A stretch of DNA of 64,000 nt from Pontibacter mucosus (GTDB lineage: Bacteria > Bacteroidota > Bacteroidia > Cytophagales > Hymenobacteraceae): positions 1 through 64,000 of the forward strand of contig NZ_QBKI01000016.1 in the NCBI RefSeq assembly GCF_003054055.1, written 5' to 3'. Both the position numbers and the translations under genes were made by a program. The notes beneath the pieces were generated by a model. It searched no databases. It was not told the DNA's origin and saw nothing but the letters and a program-made list of their open reading frames with translations. This document shows, piece after piece, positions 9,253-17,786 of this stretch; position 1 is the stretch's first letter; the number at the start of each line of letters is the position of its first letter.

Positions 9253-10452
9253 TTAATATGAGGCGCTTTCATTAGTGGAGTGAATACTTTCCAAGATGTC
9301 TAATATCCTTTGCTTATCAACATCTTTTGAAAACTTCGTTCTTACTGTTGCGATAGCATTTCTAGACATTTGATTGTATAAATTTACATTGTTTTCTAAT
9401 TCAAGGAATTTTAATGATTGTGTGAATATGTCATTTTGAGGAGTCAGATAGCCATTATATCCGCTCGAAATAATATCTGCAACTCCACCTGAAGAACAAG
9501 TAATAACTGGCAAACCATAGGAAAGCCCCTCTATTAAGCTAATACCTAATGCTTCTTCCTGATTTGTTTGTGGGTCCTTTCGTTGGTGAGCTACAATTAC
9601 ATCATGCTCCTTTAGGCGTTCTAAAACTTCAGCATGTGGCTTTGACCCTAACATGAAAATTTGGTCACTATAATTTGATTCAGACACTACTCGCCTACAC
9701 TCCTTTTCTAAAGCACCGCTTCCAATTACAGTTAGAGTTCCTTTGAATCCTTTCTCTTTAGCAAGTATAAATGCTTTGATTGTCTCGACAGGGCCTTTAC
9801 AGGCTATTAATCTTCCGACAAAGAGCAATCTTAAACCTCCGCTTTTTCTTTCCTCTTTGATTATCTCTTTTGACTCAAGCCCAAAATACTTGATATAAAT
9901 TCTCTTTGGGTCAATTCCCGCTTTTTCGAGCTGCGACTTAGTAAAACTAGAATTAGCTATAAAATATACATAATCTTTTATTGAGTCCAGTTTCTCAAAA
10001 AAATCTTTATCATACTGCTTTTCTCCAGATTTCGGATCAACGTAATCCCAAATGATATCCCTTCCATGACAGAAAATTAAAAAAGGAATATCTTGGGTTT
10101 TGATGAATCGGTGAAATCTTAGTGCAAAATCTAAGAAATTACAAGATATAAAATTGATTTTGTGTTTATTTACGATTTGTTGAAGCTTCAGAGGATAAGT
10201 AATAGATTCGTTAAAGTTTGGGGAAAATCTGCGAATTACTCGGTTCCAAAAACTATTCAGATTATAGATATTATTCTGTTCCTTCACATTATTGAATGCA
10301 TATGCATCAATAATGTTTTTCATTGTAGATAGTTGAATATTTTGCCACCCAATATTTGTAAGTGATTGATAGGGAGAAATAAATAGTCCCCTGTAAGGCT
10401 TTAAAGATTCTGCACCATATGTATGCATGGGAGTTTTGCTATTATTCTTCAT
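9253..10452 (-). CDS. Glycosyltransferase family 4 protein
   Basis: 399 residues. The acceptor half includes IPFLIFCHGRDIIWDY, a variant of the usual HxH segment. The donor half has LRLLFVGRLIACKGPVETI, then QEEALGISLIEGLSYGLPVI with glutamates placed like the EX7E motif, and CSSGGVADIISSGYNG. The N-terminal 25 residues are polar and not typical of a GT opening, but no better start is visible downstream before the first predicted strand. A 53-base gap separates it from the upstream GT2 gene. Function inferred from family and locus: addition of one sugar to the lipid-linked oligosaccharide. Confidence 0.85.
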   Translation of the reverse strand: MKNNSKTPMHTYGAESLKPYRGLFISPYQSLTNIGWQNIQLSTMKNIIDAYAFNNVKEQNNIYNLNSFWNRVIRRFSPNFNESITYPLKLQQIVNKHKINFISCNFLDFALRFHRFIKTQDIPFLIFCHGRDIIWDYVDPKSGEKQYDKDFFEKLDSIKDYVYFIANSSFTKSQLEKAGIDPKRIYIKYFGLESKEIIKEERKSGGLRLLFVGRLIACKGPVETIKAFILAKEKGFKGTLTVIGSGALEKECRRVVSESNYSDQIFMLGSKPHAEVLERLKEHDVIVAHQRKDPQTNQEEALGISLIEGLSYGLPVITCSSGGVADIISSGYNGYLTPQNDIFTQSLKFLELENNVNLYNQMSRNAIATVRTKFSKDVDKQRILDILESIHSTNESASY

Positions 10453-10505
10453 AGCTTAAAGTGGGATGTATATCAATCTTTATCAATGAGGCGGCTAAAT
10501 GAGAG

Positions 10506-11363
10506 CTAGAATTTAAATCTTTTAAAATGATAAATTGATAAAGCCATAGTCATTGCATATTTCATAATAATATTGGTATGCTTTGCACGTACATATTCTA
10601 TGATGATATTGAAAAAGGGTCTCGCCTCCACTCTTTCATAGTTCTTAAAAGTCGAGTAATTTTTAAGGGCAAAAAGGTTTGCAGAACTTCTATTACGATT
10701 AGCAATTCTGTTATCATTGTGTACTCTTCGATAGGCTATTGGTTTATCTATTATACCTGCCACAATGTTTCCAAAATGAGCTACTCTGTACCATAGATGT
10801 GTATCTTGATGTAACTTTAAGTCCGTATCGAATAAGCCTGTTTTATTTAATAGACTTTTTCTTAAAGTGATAGCATTAGTGGTAAATGCACCTTTATTTG
10901 TCGCGAGATTGTATAGTAAATTGTTATTAACATATTTAATGTTAATAGTCGTTAGATCTTTAGTAAATATATTTTTATCATGATAGAAATATCCAGTCGC
11001 ACCATAAACTCCATCAACATTTTTATTTGTAGCTAAAACCTCAGATTCGACTGTAAATCTATTTGGAAGGTACCAATCATCAGCATCTAGAAAAGCAATA
11101 AACTCAAAGCGAGATTTTTCAATACCTAAATTTCTGCTTGCTCCAGCCCCTTTGTTCTCTTCATTTGGATGTCTATAGAGTTTTACCTTGTCATATTCCC
11201 TCACCAACTGATAACATATTTCTAAGGCATTATCAGGTGATTTATCTTCGACAAGAATAACTTCTCCCACTTCTTCAAGATGAACAGCAGACTCTACAGC
11301 ATTTCTAAGAAACTTTTCTGCGTTATAGACAGGAATTATAACTGATACTTTAAATAAATTCAT
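10506..11363 (-). CDS. Glycosyltransferase family 2 protein
   Basis: 285 residues. VSVIIPVYNAEKFLRNAVES (residues about 7-26) and ILVEDKSPDNA are the GT-A nucleotide-binding elements, and FLDADDWY near residue 93 is the DxD metal motif. A later LKLHQDTHLWYRVA block is the usual acceptor-side helix. Its start overlaps the pyruvyltransferase-family stop by four bases (ATGA). The base composition is among the lowest in GC of the window. It probably acts as one of the two inverting GT2 steps in the locus; substrate unknown. Confidence 0.87.
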   Translation of the reverse strand: MNLFKVSVIIPVYNAEKFLRNAVESAVHLEEVGEVILVEDKSPDNALEICYQLVREYDKVKLYRHPNEENKGAGASRNLGIEKSRFEFIAFLDADDWYLPNRFTVESEVLATNKNVDGVYGATGYFYHDKNIFTKDLTTINIKYVNNNLLYNLATNKGAFTTNAITLRKSLLNKTGLFDTDLKLHQDTHLWYRVAHFGNIVAGIIDKPIAYRRVHNDNRIANRNRSSANLFALKNYSTFKNYERVEARPFFNIIIEYVRAKHTNIIMKYAMTMALSIYHFKRFKF

Positions 11364-12490
11364 TTATATTGAATGCTGATGTGCTTCTTTAGCTTCTCCC
11401 ACATTAATTTTGAGCGTTCCTTTTGCTTCTGTATAGTATCTGCCTGCTCATTTCGAAAAGCAGCTTTGCCTTTAGATAAAAATATAGAAATTAGATTCTT
11501 TACATTACCAAAATCATAGTTACGAATATCAATCAAGGCATCTTCCTGGTCATATTCTTTCATCAATATTTGGTATTTATGAGACCAAGATGTCGTAATA
11601 GCTGGTACGCCTTGAGATAAAGCACTCACTAGTCCATGAAATCTAGAAACGATAATCAAATCAGCTGATTTGATTCGATTCTTAATCTTAATTGGATCAA
11701 ACTCCTCCACAATCGGGTCGTTCAGGGCTAATGATCTATTAAGCTCTTTAGCAATCTCTTTATCTCTTTCCCCTTCGTGTATCAAATAATAAACTTTTTT
11801 ATCCTGATTTTTTAAGAAAATTCTCACTTTGATTAGAAAGCTCATATAGGCCTCTTTATCTTGGGTAAACATCTTATAATTCGGGATAAGGCATATCTCT
11901 CCTTCAGGATAATTCTGTTCTGGACCAGCATCAACTAAATTTGTAAAGTCCGGAGCGAGTATAAATTTTTGCTGTAGCCCATAAGCATTAATCATATATT
12001 CCATGGACTGCTCGTCTCTTACAAATACAAGATCAGACTTATCCAACACCTTGTTGAAAGAGCGCCTTACCTTATCATCATCGAAAGGTCCGAGAGCCTG
12101 AGGTAGCAAGATACTTTTTGCGTTTCTGGAAGTTTTTCCAGCCAGTACATTCTGAAATCTCCTCAACGGTTTGTTTGCTCCCCAAAAATCACCATATGCA
12201 AATCCAGAACCATCTAATATTACATCCACCTCTTCATCTAAAATTATATTAAATGATCTGCGGACAGTCTTAGGTAAGTGTTTTATTAATTTAAACACTA
12301 CAGCTTTCTTACCTAAATTAGGTGGTAAATAGAAAAGCCCTAACTCTTTAGCTTTCCTGTATCCAACTCCTCCAGAATCCCAGGATATGGCAAGTGTTAT
12401 GTTGTGCTGATTAAACTGCTGTTTTACTGCTTCTAGCATTAGGTGTGCTCCTTTGTTCTCGACACCCATTCCCTTTAGCTCTATAATCAT
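11360..12490 (-). CDS. Polysaccharide pyruvyl transferase family protein
   Basis: 376 residues. It matches the PF04230 layout: an N-terminal KGAHLMLEAVKQ segment right after the first strand, a central ILLPQALGPFDDDKVR (sugar/PEP-side loop), a FVRDEQSMEY helix, and the C-terminal diagnostic SRFHGLVSALSQGVPAI followed by SWSHKY. Known members move the enolpyruvyl group of phosphoenolpyruvate onto a sugar to make an acidic pyruvate ketal; some members in Bacteroidota loci may do other chemistry. It overlaps the GT2 start by four bases and sits one base from the nitroreductase-family gene, so the three are one unit. Pyruvylation of the glycan is inferred, not shown. Confidence 0.85.
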   Translation of the reverse strand: MIIELKGMGVENKGAHLMLEAVKQQFNQHNITLAISWDSGGVGYRKAKELGLFYLPPNLGKKAVVFKLIKHLPKTVRRSFNIILDEEVDVILDGSGFAYGDFWGANKPLRRFQNVLAGKTSRNAKSILLPQALGPFDDDKVRRSFNKVLDKSDLVFVRDEQSMEYMINAYGLQQKFILAPDFTNLVDAGPEQNYPEGEICLIPNYKMFTQDKEAYMSFLIKVRIFLKNQDKKVYYLIHEGERDKEIAKELNRSLALNDPIVEEFDPIKIKNRIKSADLIIVSRFHGLVSALSQGVPAITTSWSHKYQILMKEYDQEDALIDIRNYDFGNVKNLISIFLSKGKAAFRNEQADTIQKQKERSKLMWEKLKKHISIQYK

Positions 12491-12491
12491 T

Positions 12492-13553
12492 TTATAGAAA
12501 TTTTCTAATTTGGTTTAAATCTCTTTTTTCTGAAAACGCTACCATTCCTTCGGGATCAGGAAATCCTACTCCTATACACATAATTGGCCTTTGATGTGGT
12601 CCTAACTTCAAAAATTTCTCCATCTTTTGCTCCCTACTTTCTATATCGGGCCAATTTATAGAAACAGAGCCCAAGCCCAGTGTTTCTAGAGCTAACATCA
12701 AAGACATATTTGCTAATGAAGCATCGATATATATAAGATGTCTATCTCTCTCATCAAAATAACTATCCAAATTTCCTACAACAACAATAAAAGTTTGAAT
12801 ACTATGTGCATAACCAGTGGTTCCCATAGGCAGTTTTACTGCTTCTTTAACCAATTCTGGATTATCAATAATATAGTATTCGAAAGGCTGTCTATTACAA
12901 GCTGAAGGAGCCTGCGAAGCTACTAAAATCGCTTTATCAATTAACTCACGAGGTACTGGTCTAGTCAAGAACCATCTTACTGATCTACGGTATTTATTAA
13001 GCTTATAGAAGTCTTCATAGCTTATATTTGGTTTTAAGCTCTCGTTTCTATGATAAGGTATTTTAATAAATTCACACTGTAAATTAGCTAATTTACCATT
13101 TAAGCTTTGTTTAAATGAATCATATCGCTCTTTTTCTTTAATAACGACTTTATCTTCACCCGAAGTATTAAAATAGGAATCTAATACATCAGTAAACCAA
13201 GCTAATTGAGAAGGGCTATCAGTTTGTTTAGTTACAACTCCAATATAAGAGTCAACAGTTTCTCTGATATAATCTTTGGCAAAAACAGCACGTCTCGGTC
13301 GCATCAACAACCCTTTCTCAATTCTGTGGATGTTTCGTACAAGCAGAAAATAATTTGCCTTTTCTACTTGTGCTTCCCTCATATGTTTGACTTTACCCGC
13401 TAACACAGCCTTATTCTCCCTCCTGAATGCTGACGAGAAGAAGAAATAATAAACTGCTGACATCAAAGAACTCTTATAACAATACTTAGGAAGTTGGAGC
13501 TCTACAAAGCTTTTTTTGTGTGAATTATATTTATTAATTATACTTCTTATCAT
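12492..13553 (-). CDS. Nitroreductase-family protein in polysaccharide locus
   Basis: 353 residues. The last 190 or so form an FMN-dependent nitroreductase domain: YRRSVRWFLTRPVPRELIDK, SQAPSACNRQPFEYYIID (FMN phosphate/ring contacts), MPMGTTG-like loop, and GLGSVSINWPD. The first 160 residues are a separate, basic and helical region with RIEKGLLMRPRR. No membrane segment is certain. Members of this architecture are recurrently found beside pyruvyltransferase-family genes in exopolysaccharide loci, but I know of no established reaction for them. Here it is one base from the pyruvyltransferase-family start and 8 bases from the flippase stop. A redox step on the sugar or lipid carrier is speculation. 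Confidence 0.8.
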   Translation of the reverse strand: MIRSIINKYNSHKKSFVELQLPKYCYKSSLMSAVYYFFFSSAFRRENKAVLAGKVKHMREAQVEKANYFLLVRNIHRIEKGLLMRPRRAVFAKDYIRETVDSYIGVVTKQTDSPSQLAWFTDVLDSYFNTSGEDKVVIKEKERYDSFKQSLNGKLANLQCEFIKIPYHRNESLKPNISYEDFYKLNKYRRSVRWFLTRPVPRELIDKAILVASQAPSACNRQPFEYYIIDNPELVKEAVKLPMGTTGYAHSIQTFIVVVGNLDSYFDERDRHLIYIDASLANMSLMLALETLGLGSVSINWPDIESREQKMEKFLKLGPHQRPIMCIGVGFPDPEGMVAFSEKRDLNQIRKFL

Positions 13554-13561
13554 TTTTCTTA

Positions 13562-15010
13562 TTACATTTTTTGGTTTCTAAAGGAGCGTACTTGGTGCAG
13601 TAATTCTTTGCCAATCATCAAGTAAACTATCAATGTATAAATCATTAAAGAAGCCGCCGCACTAACTGGCCAAAATATCTTTAATTTAAAGTACAATAAA
13701 TAACCCACTCCTAATCCAAGAATAAGCCCAAAGCTACTTGGTTTAATGGCTATCAACAATCTTGAAAATGATATATTTAAAAGCTTCTTTAGGTAGTATT
13801 GTGCAATAAAAACACTCAGTACTTTATTAATCAAAATAGCCATTGCAGCACCCACTGTACCATATAGTTTTGTACCTAAAAAAATCAAAGGTACATAAAG
13901 CACTAAAGATTTGAAGAGCTGTAGTTTAAATTCTAATCCTGGTTTTCCCATTCCTCTTATCAAAGAAGTATTAGAACTTACCATCAAGTGAAAAACTACA
14001 GATACTGAAAGGATTTGAACAGGTATAATTGCATCTAACCATTTTTCACCAAAGAATCCAGAAATGATAGGTGATGCAAACAACATCATCACCATCATGA
14101 TGGGATAGATAATAATTGCATTGTATTCAACTACTTTAAGATAATACAAAGTTAAAGATTTTACATCATCTTGCTTCTTGCCATAAATAGGATACATAAC
14201 AGTATTCATAACAGACATTAATTGACCTCTAAATGTATCTGTTAGAGTAAATGCTAAAGTATAGACACCCAATGCCGAAGCAGAAAGAAGTTTCCCTATT
14301 ATAAGATAGTCGAACTTACTGATTAAATTATTGAAGACTTGTGTGCCCATAGTATTAACGCCAAACCCAAAAATCTCTGTAAATGCCTCTTTTTGCCAGA
14401 TCAATTTAGGTTTCCATCTTGTAGCCTTGAAATACATAGGCATCGCTACTACAAACGTAGCAACAGAATTGAAAACCAACGCCCAAACCCCAAAACCCGA
14501 AAAAGCTAGTATTAATGATAGTATTCCAGAGAAAATGCTACTAAAGTTACTTATATAAGTAAGCCTTCTAAAATCAAGTTGTTTAGTGAGTTGGGCTCTA
14601 TGCACTAGATTGATTGGACTTGCTAACACACCTAGGCTAAGTACTGGAATAATTTGCTCCATAACAGGCTCTTTATAGAATTCAGCTGCCAATGGAGCTA
14701 CAATCAAAGCGATTAAAATGTATAATGCTATTGACCAAGTAATACCCGTCCAAAAGGAAGTATGATAATGCTCTTCTCTTAAATCTTCTTCTTTGCGTTG
14801 TACTAAAGCAGCGCCAAATCCCAAATCATTAAAAACCTGAACAAAACTCGTAAAAACAGCTGCCATTCCTACTAATCCAAATTGCTCAGGAAATAGGATC
14901 TTAGCTAAAACAAGCTTAATAACAAAAGAGAAAGACCGGTTAACTATTAATTGAACTGTGTTCCAGATAATACCAGTTATAACCTTACCTTTTAAGGTTT
15001 TTGTATTCAT
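13562..15010 (-). CDS. Lipopolysaccharide/exopolysaccharide flippase (Wzx, MOP superfamily)
   Basis: 482 residues with about 12-14 membrane helices. The N-terminal pattern (GIIWNTVQLIVNRSFSFVIK, then LFPEQFGLVGMAAVF and FNDLGFGAALVQRKE) is that of the WzxC-like branch of polysaccharide transporters. NTVMYPIYGKKQDD near residue 265 is another family landmark. Known function: moves undecaprenyl-diphosphate-linked repeat units across the inner membrane for polymerisation by a Wzy protein. It sits 169 bases after the nucleotide-sugar dehydrogenase gene, the largest gap in this part of the locus, and 8 bases before the nitroreductase-family gene. It is AT-rich. Confidence 0.88.
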   Translation of the reverse strand: MNTKTLKGKVITGIIWNTVQLIVNRSFSFVIKLVLAKILFPEQFGLVGMAAVFTSFVQVFNDLGFGAALVQRKEEDLREEHYHTSFWTGITWSIALYILIALIVAPLAAEFYKEPVMEQIIPVLSLGVLASPINLVHRAQLTKQLDFRRLTYISNFSSIFSGILSLILAFSGFGVWALVFNSVATFVVAMPMYFKATRWKPKLIWQKEAFTEIFGFGVNTMGTQVFNNLISKFDYLIIGKLLSASALGVYTLAFTLTDTFRGQLMSVMNTVMYPIYGKKQDDVKSLTLYYLKVVEYNAIIIYPIMMVMMLFASPIISGFFGEKWLDAIIPVQILSVSVVFHLMVSSNTSLIRGMGKPGLEFKLQLFKSLVLYVPLIFLGTKLYGTVGAAMAILINKVLSVFIAQYYLKKLLNISFSRLLIAIKPSSFGLILGLGVGYLLYFKLKIFWPVSAAASLMIYTLIVYLMIGKELLHQVRSFRNQKM

Positions 15011-15179
15011 GTAAATTTTATATAATTAGGCGAGAGCAAATAATCAATTTATTTGAATCCTGTTTATACCTCCTCTAAATTGTACTGCTTACACCTCCAG
15101 CTAAAATATGGCACCTTCATATGCAATTATGAACTCAGTCTTTACTTAATTGCATTTTTTATATTTTAAGGTATAAATA

Positions 15180-16490
15180 CTACAACCTTGCATCAGTCAA
15201 CGCCTTTGGCAGCACTCCCTTCACATCATAAATTACTGCATTCGGCTTGCTTAGCTTACTCAAATCAAGCTGCTCGAACACCTTATGCGATACTGCTAGG
15301 ATAACGGCATCATATGCAATAGAATTGTCTAGACTTGTTACAGAGTCCCAGCTATACTCATGCTTCACTTCTGCGGGCTCAGCCCAGGGATCATAGATCG
15401 TGATATTAGTTTGAAAATCCTTTAATGTGTGCAGGATATCTACCACCTTCGTATTGCGCACGTCTGGACAGTTCTCCTTGAAAGTAATACCTAACACTAG
15501 GATATTGGCTCCTTTCACAGGTATGTCTTTCTTTACCATCAGCTTTATCACCTCATGCGCCACATACTCCCCCATGCCGTCGTTCAAGCGACGGCCAGCT
15601 AAAATAATCTCAGGATGGTAGCCTACTTCCTGCGCTTTCTGTGCCAAGTAATACGGGTCTACCCCAATACAGTGCCCTCCCACCAGGCCCGGCTTAAATC
15701 CCAAGAAGTTCCACTTTGTACCAGCGGCCTGCAAAACATCATTAGTGTCAATATTAAGGCGGTTGAAGATTTTGGCTAATTCGTTTACAAAAGCAATGTT
15801 TATATCGCGCTGGGCATTCTCTATTACTTTTGCGGCCTCTGCTACTTTAATTGAGGTGGCTTTATGGGTACCGGCTGTGATTACCGTATTGTAAAGTGCA
15901 TCTACTTTATCTGCAACCTCTGGTGTAGAGCCTGATGTTATTTTTAAAATTTTGGCAACAGTGTGTTCCTTATCGCCCGGATTAATTCGTTCCGGAGAGT
16001 AGCCTACAAAAAAGTCTGCGTTAAACTTCAGGCCTGACACCTCCTCCAGTACTGGCACACATTCCTCCTCTGTTACACCCGGATAAACGGTTGACTCGTA
16101 AACTACTATATCATCCTTCTTCAACACCTTCCCTACTGTCTCGCTGGCTTTGTAAAGTGGTGTAAGGTCTGGGCGATTGTGCCTATCAACAGGGGTAGGC
16201 ACCGTAATAATAAAATAGTTACACTGCTGAATATCTTCTAGCTTGTTTGTGCAGAATAGACCTTTCTCAATTGTGCAGTCTTGTGTAATTACCTCCGCCA
16301 ATAATTCATTTGAGACCTCTAAAGTATGGTCGTGGGATTGGTTAAGCTCTTCTATTCTTTGCTGATTGATATCAAAACCAAGGGTCTTAAACTGCTTCGC
16401 AAACTCAACAGCCAAGGGCAGTCCTACATAACCTAATCCAATTATTGCTATTCTAGCGTTTCCTAAATCAGTTCTAGTTACTTTAGCCAT
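15180..16490 (-). CDS. Nucleotide sugar dehydrogenase (UDP-HexNAc type, TviB/WbpO-like)
   Basis: 436 residues. The NAD fingerprint GLGYVGLP is at residues 18-24 or so, the sugar-binding NPGDKEHT near 170, and the catalytic cysteine is C274 in GGHCIGVDPYYLA. The GHCIGVDPYYL form and the GRRLNDGMG segment are typical of the UDP-N-acetylgalactosamine/glucosamine 6-dehydrogenases (TviB, WbpO) rather than of Ugd. Reaction: NAD-dependent oxidation of UDP-HexNAc to its uronic acid. Start ATG at 16488-16490. As the most upstream gene of the minus-strand cluster before the IS remnant, it may start the operon. Its GC content is intermediate. GalNAc versus GlcNAc preference is not decided. Confidence 0.88.
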   Translation of the reverse strand: MAKVTRTDLGNARIAIIGLGYVGLPLAVEFAKQFKTLGFDINQQRIEELNQSHDHTLEVSNELLAEVITQDCTIEKGLFCTNKLEDIQQCNYFIITVPTPVDRHNRPDLTPLYKASETVGKVLKKDDIVVYESTVYPGVTEEECVPVLEEVSGLKFNADFFVGYSPERINPGDKEHTVAKILKITSGSTPEVADKVDALYNTVITAGTHKATSIKVAEAAKVIENAQRDINIAFVNELAKIFNRLNIDTNDVLQAAGTKWNFLGFKPGLVGGHCIGVDPYYLAQKAQEVGYHPEIILAGRRLNDGMGEYVAHEVIKLMVKKDIPVKGANILVLGITFKENCPDVRNTKVVDILHTLKDFQTNITIYDPWAEPAEVKHEYSWDSVTSLDNSIAYDAVILAVSHKVFEQLDLSKLSKPNAVIYDVKGVLPKALTDARL

Positions 16491-16890
16491 TATTCCTTGT
16501 AAAGTTATATTAATAAGACAATCTCATTTCAACTGACTAATCCTACAAAAGGTATGAGTTCTTTATTCGGTATAGACAATACCTCCTTAGCATAATATGT
16601 GCTATGTAAATGACAAATTTACAGTTATCATTTGGGATATGCCTCCATTAGGTAAGATTAAAACACTTGAAATCGCTTTTTAATTAGATCTGCTTCAGAG
16701 TATGATGGTAAAAATAACTAAATGAGTTGATTAGTATATGAAGCAGGTCTAACTTTATAACATTGAGCCGGACAAAGTAAAAAATCTATTAATTAGATTG
16801 GAGTGTCCTTTTGATATTTCATAATTCGTGATACGAGACAACCAGGAATTAGCTTATAACCTAAATTCATAATAAGTATTAGAAGTCACC
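16491..16890. other. Intergenic upstream of the dehydrogenase; no gene seen
   Basis: AT-rich, without a convincing reading frame. On the minus strand a TAAATTTG box (16614-16621) matches the -7 consensus TAnnTTTG about 124 bases before the dehydrogenase ATG, but no -33 TTG is visible at the usual distance. The left part may belong to the eroded flank of the adjoining IS remnant. Confidence 0.5.
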
Positions 16891-17555
16891 TCAAAAATAC
16901 CTGAGCACGATTTTCATACAGGTCAGCCGAAGAAAGACCAGATAGTTCTCAGCTTTATACTCATGCCTGACCTGCGTTTTTCTAAAGTTATAGAGCTAGG
17001 CAAGGAAGCGCTACGCCTTCCATCTTTTGCGATAGCGCCAGAGCTTTCGGCCCCTCTAGTCTTTCCCTTGACTCTATTTTTTCGGTGCAAGGCGATAGTT
17101 TTACACCCTTTTGCCTGAGTTTCTCATCCAGCGGATCTAGGTCATAGGCCCTGTTGCCGATCAACCGCTGAGCATGGGCTCTTTGAAGCGTTCTTCCATC
17201 ACCTGCTCTACCAGCCCTACTTCGTGCGGAGTTACGGAGCGAACTGAGAAAGAAAGCACAGGACCTGCAGCATTGAGTGACTACCATACGTTTTGTGCCT
17301 TTACCCGTATTTAATCTCTCCAACAACAGCGCCCCCACCATGCCTTGCTGTTGCCACTGCTGGAACCTTCTGTGACAGGTCTGATAAAGTGGAAACCGTG
17401 CCGGTAAGCCCTTTTAGTGGCACCGGTGCGTAAGATCCACAAACCCCCTTCCGGCACCTGTCGCTTGTCCGAAGCTGGCTTGCCGCGACTATCTGCCCGT
17501 TTCACAGCATCCGGTAGCAAATCCTTTAGCTTCTCATTGGTTAACTCTATGATAA
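16891..17555 (-). pseudogene. Degenerate IS5-family transposase
   Basis: Three pieces of one transposase lie in different frames on the minus strand. The N-terminal piece (about 17555-17330) reads ELTNEKLKDLLPDA, then KRQVPEGGLWILRTGA, the conserved VLxGILWVLRTGAPW block of the IS5/DUF4096 domain. The middle piece (about 17340-17000) contains LIGNRAYDLDPLDEKLRQKG, equivalent to the GDRAYDSDxL block around the second DDE aspartate. The C-terminal piece (to 16891) reads YKAENYLVFLRLTC before a TGA. Frameshifts separate the pieces, and the catalytic central part is lost or scrambled, so it is inactive. I could not identify terminal inverted repeats. It marks a past insertion at the edge of the polysaccharide locus. 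Confidence 0.8.
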
Positions 17556-17734
17556 GCTAAAAAGAGAATCCAAAGTCTAATTCCTATTTTCGGAATAGCT
17601 CCCATATACATTAAGAGAACTTATACAAGTCTATTTATCAATAAATTCAGTAAGTCAATACATAGGATCAAGAAGTTAGAAGGTGTGTTGCCTTGAGAGA
17701 AAGTCAGAATAGGACATTGAATAGTGGCACACCC

Positions 17735-17781
17735 TAATTTACAGGCTCATATATAATAAAGTATATGAGCCTGTAAATTAG
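17735..17781 (-). terminator. Hairpin downstream of the OafA-like acyltransferase
   Basis: A perfect 20-base stem: arms at 17735-17754 and 17762-17781 with a 7-base loop, starting 6 bases past the acyltransferase stop. The stem is AT-rich and lacks a long T-run, so it may act mainly as an mRNA 3' end stabiliser. Confidence 0.65.
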
Positions 17782-17786
17782 GTAAT

